Below, in pieces: positions 46,501 to 63,396 of a DNA stretch of 64,000 nt (position 1 is its first letter; each line of letters begins with the position of its first letter). This DNA is from Membranipora membranacea (taxonomy: Eukaryota; Bryozoa; Gymnolaemata; Cheilostomatida; Membraniporidae), in contig OU612066.1 of assembly GCA_914767715.1 (NCBI GenBank), forward strand, positions 38,230,283 through 38,294,282, read 5' to 3'. The translations under genes and the position numbers were made by a program. The notes under the pieces are model-generated. The model made no database searches, had not been told where the DNA came from, and saw nothing but the letters and a program-made list of their open reading frames with translations.

Positions 46501-49500
46501 TTGATCCATTTTATCCAGATTGGATTGAGACATGTCTATGAGCAAATGTTCTAATCTCTGGTCTAGACTCTCACCTCGATCGTCGTCATCACATAGAGAC
46601 GTTCCTCTGGCTGACCCAATTCCACTGTCTGAACTAGATACATTACTGGTGGTACTTGTGGAAGACTTGATGGATTGACTTGTTGTAATGTTTTTCCTCA
46701 GGTTATGCGGAGATGAAGGTTGATCTTCTTCAATATCCTCGGTTAGTTTTCCGGAAGCTTGATGTGGCTTACTGCCAGGATTGGGTTCTACAAGGCAGTA
46801 AGGCGACTCAGCAGTGGAACCGACGGTTCTCTTGAGTGAGTTTTTGCGAGTGTCGCTCTCCATCATTGCCTGCAGAGTTTCAGGCTGCCAGGGTACATTA
46901 TCGTAGGCGTCCTCATCTTCTGGTGTGATGGTGTACTCCGAGGAGGAGAGGCGCTGAATGTCAGACATCGGAGGAACCTGGAAGGTCAGGGAGAACATGC
47001 TGCGTGCAAACAAAACTCCAACTCAGAGTCAAATATCATATGATTAGACCAACCATATGATGCTGATATGAAAGAGCAGTTTTTATGTCTCGCCAAATGG
47101 AATGTTGAATGATGAAAACCTCGTAAAGGGACAAAGCGCTTTGTGATGGATTAGATTCAAATGATATTTTAGAAAATATTGATCTGAATCAGCTGGATTT
47201 ACAAACAGCTACAGCTGCTGACAAAGAAATCAACGCTTTAATTTTCACTAATTCAATTTCAAGTTGATATAATCCCTTGTTAGGATTCACTTTCTATTCA
47301 GTAAGTACCTAGTCACCTAGGTACGTTTCTTTGTCAACGTGAAGTTGCACAACTCAAGGCAATTTGTAGATAATCCTTTCAAATCCAATTAAGGCCAGAC
47401 CCTGAGTAAACCTACCAGATATTGGTGTTTTAGAGTGACTATTCCGCCTTCGTCGTTGTCTTTGTTGGTAGGATCTGTCTCACCAGTATCTATAGAATGA
47501 AACAGATTCACCATGCGTCTCACATACATCCTGACAGCTGCACACAGATATACACAAAGCAGCAGACAGTATGAGCAGAAGAAGGTAAGACTCTGAGTGT
47601 GTCTCATTGTGTCAGCTCATTTATATAACAGCCTCAAGGGTAATCCGTGTGCAGCACGTAATCAACCAATGGGAACGCTGCGTTCTCAGGTGCTGAATTG
47701 AATGTCAAAATACACAATTTTCAATTGTCGTGTAAACATTATCCCATTGATCAGATCCAAGCATGATATATCAGATGTTCGATTGTATAATATGCTTAAT
47801 TTCTTTGTAAGCTATTCACTTGTCAATTTGTTTTACTCTTTTTTATTAGCTCAGCTCTTTTTACCCATTCAGACGAGTTAAAGTGAAGAGTGATCCAAGT
47901 CCCTAACACTCACAATAACTTCACCTACACACTAAAACTACACTATAACCGGATTATAAACTATAATATTTTTTTCACACATATACACAGGTTATTAATG
48001 ATCATTAAGTCGATAAAATCTAACTTTAGGGTCAGCACCTTGAAAAGTAGTAGAGCAAATTTGACTCAATGGTCCTCTAATTCCGCTCTGCTTGAGCGAA
48101 GTCAGGGTGCTTGACCAAATGTTGCCACCGCCAAGTGAATAGAATGAGAATGTAAGCTAATTTTATCACAATGTCATTAGTGGATATTAAAAGAGTTTAA
48201 TGTTGAGGGAGTCAATGGAAATGGCACTGCTGTTGCATGACATAAAATCTAGACCACTTTTCCCAATACTGACAAGTCTATCAATAAGCAGCAGCGTCCT
48301 TGTGTATTGATATCATGACTAAGAACCTGTTTACAATGAGTCTTTGTAACTATGGAGGGTCTAATCGGTTATTGATCTAAGAAGAGATATATTATAATGA
48401 ACCTAACGCTGACGCTAACCTAACGCTGCAGTCCCTCAGCAGACATGTCCAAGTACATCGCATTCATGTCCAGGCTGAACATTAGCATAAAGCCTAAAAG
48501 TTCACGCCAACAGCTATTAAAATTCTCTCTCAAGTGGTTTGCTCTTCATAGAAAGTATTTCGATGGTGCACTTTTGAAGCCCCTGATTGAGAAATGTGAT
48601 AATATTGTCAGCTACAGAGGTATATTATTATTTGTCTCACAATGTTACGCAATTTTCTGCAAGCTGCAGTGTGTATATAGCCGCTATACACATCTTTCAA
48701 TGTCTGAAGTTGAAAGTCAGATATATTGTGAGGAATTTCACGAACCAGGGTAGAATGAGCGAACCTTTGATCGATCTGGGATGAGAAGAGTTGTTAATTA
48801 TGAGATACAGATTATTGTTACAGAAAGTTCACCGTCCTCCTACAGAGATTAGCCTCCATAAGCCAGTCACCATAACCTGTCTGTGGTATTCACTCCACCA
48901 GCCAGTACAATAGTGTCATATATTTATCTATCTAGGACTAACAAGAATTAGCGTCAGAACGCTAATTACCTACATTTACGGCTCCTATGTGCAATCACAA
49001 TATCAGCACTCGGCTGCGCTGCATATCCACAGCTGCCTAACATATATATACATATATAGTCCATTATATCGCTTTTCTGGGAACGGAAAGTAGATAGGAA
49101 AGGTAACTCAGGAAGCTGGGTTATTCGGTGACAAACACTGATTTTCATGTTTTGAGATTAAATATACATTGTACACACTTTCAACAGCTTTCAACTTATA
49201 TTTACAATTGGGACAACACAAAGCAGAAAAGGTAGCAGTGGAATTGTGCACCCTCCGTCCTTTTGTGCATATAATTGACTTTGTGCTTTGGCAGCTCGAG
49301 TTTCTTGTTATTACTGTCATTTAGTTGTCTTCAGTGTTCAGATGATTTATGAATTTCCTGACGTAATGAGTGGAATCACTGAAATGGATCGCTAATCGAT
49401 TATTTGAGCGAGTGATTTTGGCAGGGCCGATCTGGATTTAAGGTATTAGATTACTCATAAACAATAGCTGATTCATTCTGTTTACATTCGTATGCCCTGA

Positions 49501-52500
49501 TGATTTCTCTGTAATTGAGGTTTTCACTGATTACTATATAGAGAAATTCATGTGCCATTGCATGACTATCTCAAAACATAAATGTTCCTCATGTTGTGCA
49601 GGGATCGCAAGCGGTTAACCTATTTTGTTTTGTTGTTTTTTCTCTCATACATAACTGTCGCTGTGGTTTTCTGCTTTGCTGATCAGGTAACTCTTAATCA
49701 ATTTACCCTAATGCAGGGAGGGATAACTCTAAATGTCCTATTTCATACACACAATGTTTTGAAATTTCTTTCAACAACTGGTTATGGCTGCAATCGGCTT
49801 CTTGTGCACCATCGTAAGTTGGCTGTGGTTGCAGACACAAACGATTATCCCTAGCGACTGGGTATGAATCATACATTGGCATGGTTTGAGGACTCAGACA
49901 GCTTCAAAAAGGATGCAAAAAACATTGAAGCGAAACTAGAGCAATAGCCTGATCTCTTTTTTATTCAAATATTAGTTGGGTTATCACTTATACGACTCCA
50001 ATTATACTGGAAAATAATCTGAGGCAAGTGGAAGAATAGCAGCGGATCACTAATGGTGAGTAATGACTCATCGTATCACAACATCAACAATGGCCACACT
50101 TGAGGTGAATCTCAGTTTGTCCGCAAATGTTTATTTAACAGCCTTAGCAGCCAGTATCAATATCAACTCATTAAAAAACCATGAGACACTCACCATGATG
50201 CTGTTTTCTGGGTCTGGACATTCCCATACCATCTATGACATCACAATCGTCAGGAACATCATCATATGGGGGACACAAATCCCCGATATCAGGATCATAT
50301 ACATTACTTCCCTCTTCTTCACTTAGCTTACGCCAACGACTTCTCCAGTCTGTTGAAAAAGAAATGAAGACATGTCCATATACACCCCAGAATTGGCTGA
50401 GGAGATTACTCTTCTGGAGTCGTAAAACAATTCTTTGATACGGACAGATAACTATCTCATCAAAATATGCAGAAGGCCATAAAAACATGCCCTCATAATT
50501 CTATACTATCACATTTCACCTTGGTGGAATTGTAGATGGCTCTGGACGACAACAAATTTATGACAAATCCTTTACTTGGTTAACTTGGTTGTTGGATAAT
50601 ACGGTCAAGTTGTGCGTCTACATAATTCTTGATGAGGCAAATCTGATTACATAACTCTCAAGTGTACCTTTAATTTTGACCAGAGAAGTGGGCAGCTCTA
50701 AGTACAGGTGAGATGATAAATACAATCCAGCATTGTAATCTGACTTATAAGCTATTCACCTCTACTGCTTCGCTTTATCCACATAAATTACTCTTCTCAC
50801 TATTAGGGTAAGAGGGGGTAGGAGTCTGGGGGGGGGGGGGGCTCAGAGTATATGGGGGCAAAATAACAACATTCAAAACAACTAATCAACACATAAGACA
50901 GATGTCCATTGACTACTGGGGTTTGATTGGCCCACAGGTGTGCTACGACCGGCCTATAAACAGAGAGCAACCTGGCGCAGCATTGCCGCCTTCCCCTTAA
51001 GGCAACAAATAACTGGCTGCCCAAGTTTCTGGATGTGGCGTGTGATGAGGCATGTGATGAGGCGTGTGATGAGGCCAGCGGATTTTAATTAACCGCTCAA
51101 GAAAACATCAAACAAAGTACCTGTTATAACATTTGGTTTTGATCCAAAAGTGGATCCAATAAGAAGCTTGAAGCCTCAAAATTCCTCAAAATTTCAATTC
51201 AAAATTTATGAGCCAGGTACAAAACAGAACATACAAGGAACTTGAAGTTTTTATTTTTTTTTTTCTCAAAAACATTTTTTCATCTGATAATAAAAATATA
51301 ATAATATTACAAATTATATTGTCAAATGTCAATAAAATATGCCCAAAAAAGGGCTGAACTCTTCTCGCTATCTCGTTATACATTAAGTCCTATATCTATG
51401 GGCAACATGGTGGAACTTTGTGGAAGCATACCAACAGCAGTACCACGAATATTTATCTAAGTCATTTTAAAGTTTTCAAACTTCTATCCCCTGGCTCAGC
51501 CATATCAAATATCTACATTATTAGTATCAGTGTTTAATTCCCATAGTTGTGACTCAGGAACTCAGGACTGGATTCCTGGTTTCAGGTCAGTTTTCCAAAA
51601 CGGTTTATTTTCAACAGGTGTGTGCTTTGGGCAGATTATCTTTGATTGAGTCTCTATTTGTTCCTATTATTAACCATTGCCACCCAGAGGCTCATAAACC
51701 CCCATAAGAAAAACCCACAATATTCCACAAAGCTTACTCATTTACAGAGGAACTCCCTTTAATACTGTTCCTCATACCACACAAAAAAGCGTAACATCCT
51801 GTCCGTGTCAGCAGGAAGATATTGTTTAGCGCTCCTTTCAGCCCTTCATAGAATCCCTTTGCTATTTGAAGAACCATAAGCTGTGATTTGATACTCCAAA
51901 TTAGTTTTAAATCAACTATTATTTCACCTTATGGCAGTATCAAAGGTCATTTGAGTCTTTTGGTTTATCAAATCACAGCTAATCATGCTCTGATTACCAG
52001 TTCAGTTTAGTGTCAAATTGATTCTATAAAGATGCAAACTGGGCGAACTTTGGCAGGATAAAAATAATGCTGATATTTCTTACTGTGCAACATCTTGTAA
52101 AGTATTGGCTTACACCAGGAAACTTAACACATCTCTAGACAAGGGAGGGTGAGATACCACCCTCCCTGTCTAGACTAGGACTTCTATAGTACAAGAGTGA
52201 GGTAGACATTAATAGTATGGGGAGACTTGGCCTTCACTTCCTTGTCTATAGGACTGGTTGGTCTAATATGAGCAGTTTACTTATTTATCTCATCTCACCA
52301 GTATTTGACTAATTACTTGAGGAAATCTTAATGAACGAAATGGCATCTCACAACTTGAAAATGGATTTTACTATTTTAGATTTAGATAGGGAGATTGCAA
52401 CAATACAATCATTTTCACCACAACCAGCAGAGGGACAGCGGAATGTTTGTCAGCTCTCTCTTCCTCATGTTGATCATACTATGTTCATTTATTTATGACT

Positions 52501-55238
52501 CAGAGTGAGGGCAGTGCTCCATAATATCAGTTTCATTTCCTGGGAAATCCTCTTGTTGCTGATGGGAGAAGGGGGCGGAGTGATTACATCCACATTGAAA
52601 ACATTCCTCACTATTAGGGATGCTGGACTACCTGCATCGTGCCTTGATGATAATACTAGGAAGCACATATAATATTCCGAGATGATTGCCCATTTTCACA
52701 GTAAGAAAATCTCAGAAAAAGAGTGTCTTACTATGATAAAAAGGAACAGCGATCCAAACACAGCCGTCCAAACACAGCATCAGATAATTTATCATCTTAT
52801 TAGGGTTGACAAAACTTTTATCTCAGATTAAGTAATGAAAAGCTTTTACATAGACAGAAGGTTTAGTTGCAATTAACTAAATTAGGTGTTAAACGATTCC
52901 AACCTCCGTGTTTGTTTGGTTTAAGCAGGGAGGGTGGGAGAAGGTATCTGAAGTCGTTCCATTTTGAAAAAAGAGGGCACAACTCTTAGTTACCATACCA
53001 GGTATTTGACACTCTGCATGAGGTATAAGCATTGTAGACCTGATTGGGGACAGGTAAACCATCATACATGGGTTTCTAGCTGGTAAAGCAAGTATAACCT
53101 GACTTATCACTAATTAGCCTGACTAACCATCAAGACATGGGTGCAGACACCAAGACATGGGTGCAGACACCAAGACTCTAGAGTTTCGTTGTTCACAGGA
53201 CTGTGCATCACTGATAATTAGTTTGAATAAAGTCATTTTATGTCAGAAAAAGGAAGCGCAGCTGAAACCTACCTGCAACTTGTGATACGTTCATATACAG
53301 TGGACTCGCATCATCGTCACCCTCATCCACATAAATAGGAGCAGCATCGACAGAATCAACTGGGTCCATCTGCTGTAGAGTGTTGAGAAACTTGTTACCA
53401 TGCATTATCTCCCTAAAGTGGTCTTCCCAGGCTTGTGACGGTGACACTAAAACACATATTTAGAATCATTTAAACACTACATGTTAGGCATCAGTAATAA
53501 CCTTGCTAGCTTGGTATATCCAGTACAAGTAACTAAAAGCAGTGAGAGACAAGGAAAGGCAATTTGAGAGAATATCAAGAATATAGATTAGCTGACCATT
53601 TCAAGTTTATGACAACAGGACACTTATTAAATCTGATAGCGATCATGTTAGTAGCTTTTATAGCCTATGGACAGGACTTCAATCTCAGGCTAATACACCA
53701 ATCATTTATGGTCGCATATTTAGGGGTTCTACATGTTCATGTGAGTCAGAAAGCCATCTTCATAGTTTGTAAAAGTGCAAGCCCATCCGCTTATTATTGA
53801 GAGAAATAAGGAGCTAGCAGAAATAAAGACAGTGTAAACAGGTTTAGTTATTGAGAATCCCTGGATTAATGAAGCAACATAAGCATATGCATCAGTGTGT
53901 TTAAGAGGCTTCTGAAGGAGTGCGGATACCTGCTTGACATTCAGACGTCGGAACGGCCAAAATATGTAACCAGTCAACAGAAGCTGTAGAACAACAGCAA
54001 ATTTTAAATAATGTGAAGGAGATTGCTAAAGTATCCTAAATGACAATGGACTATTTACAAGTGACTTCTCTGGACATGCAGGTCAAATAGCCTGGGCAGG
54101 CGGTCTAGGTTGGATAGGAGCGGACACCCATCCACCCCAGAGTGACAGCCTCCTGGGCTGCAGGCTGAAGCTGTTGCTGTCTGTCGGATAATTCTGTGTA
54201 AGCAATATGAGGCTATTTGGCATCACACGTCAGTGAACTTTTAACGTTTAGACAGTTTTGATTGTCACTTAACATCTATGGTTGATCAGATATCACAGTA
54301 AGTGGCATGAACACCTCCATAAGTGTCTTAGATAATATCCTGAACCACTAAGCTATATATATATAGATATCTTTGGTAAAACCGAACAGTAAGATAATGC
54401 CGAATGATCATGCTGACAAAGCTATACGCAATGTTTAATAAGACTATTTGTATTTTACACGCTTAGCAAAGCTTTTTCAACCCTTGCGTCATTTTAGCTT
54501 AATCATGATCGTGATTTTTGAAAGCTATATAATGAGAAATCCAGGACCCTTACATGGAGAGTTAGCGCTGACACAAAGCTATTTATAATTTCCATGAACA
54601 GGCCATTATTCTAGTGCATAGTGATAAGCTCAAAAAATGTTAAGACAAAACACTGTAGAGTTTTTGAATGGGCCAAAATGGTCAATGCAGTGAAAATTGT
54701 TTTTTAAGATCTATGACACAGGTTGCAATTAGCATAATGGCCCTCACAATCAGTCACAGTAACATACTCTGCAAAATTCCTATTTTAAGTCTTATCTGTG
54801 TAACTCCAGGTTATACCCTGATTGACATTTATGTTTCACAAAGATTGTGAGCAAAATCCCAATGTAGCCAATGTACGCCATGGAATACAAGGTATTGGTT
54901 AATGGGCCACACTCGCACATCGCCTGTATTCGGGATGTCTACTCACAGCATAGATCTTGTTGTTTGAGCTCCTCCATGTTGTTATTATCAAGGTCAGCTG
55001 TGAGACTAGAGGAGAGCTGTAGAGTAGAGGGAGGTTTGTGGGATCTCACTGATCCGACGGGGGAGGATGATACTGAAGATGTAGTGGAGGATAACTCTGA
55101 GCCCTGCAGGGATGATAACTCTGAGTCCTGACGAGAGATCGACGGACCATCAACAGGTGAGTCCTCATCCTCATAATGTACGACCCTCTTCTTCTTTGGC
55201 CGCCGGGTTATCCTGATGGTTTCGTTACGCCTCAACAT
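40566..55238 (-). CDS. CRIB-less PAK-family kinase with acidic, tyrosine-rich N-terminus
   Basis: Serine/threonine kinase of the STE20/PAK class, 725 aa in ten coding exons: 54947-55238, 53273-53446, 50194-50349, 47416-47489, 46401-46977, 45264-45330, 42750-42961, 42378-42505, 41230-41369, 40566-40923. Every junction keeps frame. The catalytic domain (about 438-690) is complete: GQGACGTVY loop, Lys467 in [12 protein letters not shown] (556-563), DFG (576-578), GTPYWMSPE with Ser in place of the usual Ala, and ADIWSLG. It should therefore be active. The N-terminal 430 residues show no CRIB/PBD, PH or SH3-binding PxxP cluster like ordinary PAKs. They are Ser/Asp/Glu-rich with tyrosines 22, 136, 148, 173, 184, 247 and 257, mostly in acidic settings (YEDE, YVDE, YDDV, YDNV). 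Start: the first ATG in the 5'-most exon I found. That exon has an acceptor at about 55253, so the gene has at least one more 5' exon, possibly coding. The C-terminus is acidic (DDMYEDDEEEEP). Confidence 0.82.
44368..44820 (-). other. Unclassified 150-codon open frame inside a kinase intron
   Basis: An open frame with ATG start inside the PAK-like kinase intron (42962-45263), same strand as the host. Contains MTYLGPLPGHESDIAADLIH and a Trp/Phe/Cys-rich second half. It cannot be a kinase exon because the neighbouring exons already join GQG to ACGTVY in frame. I recognise no family. It may be a decayed transposon ORF or chance. Confidence 0.2.
52134..52175. repeat. Palindromic mini-insertion flanked by TCTAGAC (kinase intron)
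   Basis: The left arm 52134-52151 pairs with 52158-52174 over 17 bp with one bulged A. The core is AGGGAGGGTG and its complement. TCTAGAC flanks the insert as a direct repeat (52134-52140 and 52169-52175). Related to 28910-28940 and to a single-arm copy near 52926. Confidence 0.6.
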
Positions 55239-58200
55239 GGCGTTCTTTCTAGCTGCAAAATGTATAAGAATTAAGAGCGCAGAACAAATCATGGCTCTTT
55301 AAACTTTGTTATTATGATATATAGCTTACAGTCTGAGACTCTGTGATACGTAGTTTACTTATTGTTTCTATATCACCAGTCGCCCCAAAGTTTAGAACTT
55401 TAATGTCTCTGTATATTAATTGGATGTTACAAAAATGCAGCGCTGTCCAAGTTACCAGTGAATGACACTTTGCACACCGCAAGAAACTCTAAACGAGCGC
55501 TTTGTGTCTGGCTTTCGCAGAGGGCAAAAACCCGCTCAAGTGATCTTAACATGGATGTGACATTATATCTGGAAGTCATACCCAGCTGCACACATTAGCG
55601 TTATACAGGTAAGTAACAAGAAAATAATGCCAAATATTGATCCTTATCTGACACAATTCAGTTTTAATAAGATTATATTATAACTCAAAACAAGACTCAC
55701 TTTCGACACAGCTTTTGCAACAAAACCGACTATCAAAAATAGTTCACACAGCATCGGTTTCATAGAATGTCGCTGACAAACAATCTAAATGGTCAGCTCA
55801 GGATAAATATGCTTGCTGAACTTACATAATGTACTTTGCCTGTTAACTGGTATCCTGTCTTTACTTTCAGTAGCACCGATGTTATGTGATAACATAGTCT
55901 GAATGTATTACATGCCTGATTACCTGATATACAAGTAGCCAAAATACTTGGTCTTCTGTTTAGTAACTAGATATGCACAATGTCGATAGGTTCTAATAAA
56001 TATCAATAGTAACACGGGTGAAAATACTGATGTATTTACCTGCAGACAATATTGAACTAGCCCAGCAAAATATGCATTATTACGTATATTATGTTATAGG
56101 TGTTCATGATTTTTGATTCATTATGTCAAAAGATCAATTCAAGTATGGACTTTGCATGTCATTGTGACTGCCCAATCTTCTATTCAAATAACATAATACC
56201 TGATTAACAATAGAAGTGTATAAACTTTGCTGCCATACAGAATATGGCTAAGTATGATATGAATGTGGATGCAACCGTGCTGTGTGAAAAGTGCGGTCCA
56301 GCCAACGATATTGACTTATAATATATCTACGAGTTGAAAATTAAAGTGAACTGATTCAGTTGATGAGTATGATAATACACCTTAACTAATTATCTTCAAA
56401 AATGTCAACAGTACATAGAAAGCAGATCAACCCAAAGGGCCAAAGAGCATTACTTTATTCAGTACTTCTGTAGTCTGCTGCAAATTACATGGGCATTGAG
56501 TAAAGCAAAGAATGGTGGAAACTAAAATAAATCAGCATGCACAGAGAAATTATCAGAAGGACTAAGCTAAGCTGATGGTAAAGTGGGATACAAATAATTA
56601 TTATTCATTTATACATTATTGATTTGTCTGCACATTAGTTGTCTACATAATAGAAATGGAACACAACTCCTAAAATTTAATCAAAGTTTGTACCAAACCA
56701 GGTAAAAGGGGGTAACGCAACTCTCTGTATAACTTGAAAATAAAACACTGTACAAAGAACAGCCAAAAAATCCAATTATATAAAGATTGGCTGCCTGTCT
56801 TTGTCTGATAAATGAAAGTTACCTTTTTGGGTAGCAAAGAAAGTACCTCTTAGTCCGCAAGCAGATCAGAGCACACCCATAGACTTAATAATATGCATTA
56901 TAGACAGGACATTTTATGGTGCATAGCATTGAGGCACCGATGAGGCAATTAATTGTGGGCAACGTAACGACATTAGAGGGTGTATGTTGATAACTCGACC
57001 AATTTTGATCGGATTTTGAGTTTGAAATTACGTTGAATTTAGCAGCTTGTTGTGAACAAATTTTAGGCAAAAAACTTTTTTAAAGACAAAATAACATCAA
57101 GTTGATAACACAATCGGGGGTGACAATCCTGTCGATTGTTAAGCAATTTTCAATATAGGTAACTGCAGCAATGAACAACATCGACGGGTTTTATTCTGAT
57201 TTTATACACCATCAGTACAGAGAGTGGCAAAATATAATTTGTGTTTCAGATTCTTCTGAGTATAAAGGGCCTATCCTCATCACCTCACATGTTTTGAACA
57301 GGCTATTTCTAATTTCATAGGGATGAAAAATAGGCCAAACAACGCAAACCAAAAGCTCTAACCAACTGAGCTACCCGCATAGACATAGTGTTTTGTTTAT
57401 GGTTACCTACTACTGGAGAGGTTGGAATTTTTCATGGGTAGGCGTCACAAGTCTGCCCATCACAACTGGCTGAACACGTGTGACAACAAGCAAGATATGG
57501 GACAAAAACAACCACGTCAATTCCAGTTGTAAGAATATTATTAATGTAATGCATATTGAATATATCTACAAAAAAATACAATAACAAAAATGAGTATGAA
57601 TCGAAGACAGTTTAAACACAAATAACCTGATATTATGTCACTAAAATTCCCTCTTTAATTTTGTGAGATACACGTCAAATAACCGCGGTCATTACTGCAA
57701 AACATGACGGAATCTCTGACAAAGTAGGTCCCATAAATAAAAGTTGATCAATGACTTAGTTTACATATGAATCTCTATTTATACAATCGTCACTATAATA
57801 GGGAGGAGGACTGTATCGTAAGGAAAACATTTGGAGGAAGATTTCAGGCGTTTGTTAGTCTGAGCGGTCTACAGCGGAACATCTCGATCGGAGTGTAAGA
57901 TAGCGGGAGAGTAACCCATATCATGAGTCACTCAAAAAAAGCAAAAGAAAAATGTTGTTCAGCTGTCATGATCCGTGTTTAGGAATGATGTTTCAATGTA
58001 AACTAGCTCAGCAGTATCCCAGAATGCTACAGTAATGTAAATCCGCAAAATAAGCAGTAAGAAAAAGGCTTCGCTGCGCATTGCAATAATTAAGCTTCAT
58101 CATAATACAAAAAAATTACATCTCAAAGCGGCATCTACGACAAAAATCTCTGTATAAATAACAACTTTACTTTGAGGCGATAAAGTATAAATCATGGTGA

Positions 58201-58430
58201 GTCGATGACACTGTGAGGCTTTAAAGCTGTCCCGTCTTCAGCCGATTTCTGGGTTTTGCAGTTTTGCACAAACCAGAGAATTCACCAGCCAAGGGCAGCA
58301 ATTACATACTCGGTTGTTTTGCATTGTGAGAACAGGATGCTGCATATGACGGGTGACCTTATCGGAAAGTCATCTCCTCTGTCCAGCACTTTCTAAATCA
58401 GGCGGCACGTATATCCCATCTCGGATCAGC
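55239..58430. other. Intergenic region between the two PAK-type kinases
   Basis: Should contain the 5' exon(s) and promoter of the CRIB-less kinase on the left and the 3' UTR of the conventional PAK on the right. I found no exon with clear similarity. A tRNA-like box A occurs at 57355-57371 on the minus strand. Confidence 0.4.
57355..57371 (-). repeat. tRNA box A-like fragment
   Basis: The minus strand reads GCTCAGTTGGTTAGAGC, an excellent D-arm/box A match, preceded by a GGGTA as in a tRNA. No box B (GGTTCGAATC) follows at the expected spacing, so it is probably the head of a truncated tRNA-derived SINE or a tRNA relic. Confidence 0.4.
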
Positions 58431-62848
<4,418 letters not shown>

Positions 62849-63396
62849 CTGTAATGAATAAGAAAACATTAGGTGGAGTGAGTTTTTAGACCATACAATC
62901 ATTTGTCAGCAAGCTGAATGGGTGACGGAATAGTTAATGGTCTACATGCACTAGTATCGGAAAGCATATATGAAGCTGTCAGAAATATTGCAGTTATGTT
63001 ACGGATATTTTTGTCATACCGATGTAACTCATGAAATATCTATTCTTCCGTCTAAAGCCTGGTCAAATTTGAGAACAATTATAAACCTAAGGCATCCATC
63101 CTAACATCACAGAAGGTTCAATTACAATGGTGTAGATGTAACAAAGGTCTTTGGCACTGATAACCATCATTGCATGTAAGCAGTTGGAAGAGAGGGCTGA
63201 TGATGTCAAAACTGTTTCGAAATTGATGTTTACCAAAATTAAACACAACATAGCCATCACGCCATCAAACCTCTAGCATGTTAAGTTGCGAGTACTGTAA
63301 TTTCTTCTTAAGGGCAATCAATCATTTGGATCCCTAACTGTAAACAATAAAGAGTAATTTATTTACTACCCTAATATTATCAATATTTGTTGTGAA

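Noticed and set aside
46401-47489. Separate gene upstream of the CRIB-less kinase (exons from 46401 to 55238)
   Set aside because: Donor phase and position at 46401 join exactly to the exon at 45264-45330, which begins the kinase domain, and all earlier junctions also keep frame.
49582-49854. 90-codon plus-strand frame with a hydrophobic segment
   Set aside because: Antisense within a kinase intron, AT-rich, no recognisable family; hydrophobic runs arise easily in such DNA.
57340-57420. tRNA gene on the minus strand
   Set aside because: Box A and D arm are excellent, but there is no anticodon arm or box B at the right spacing.
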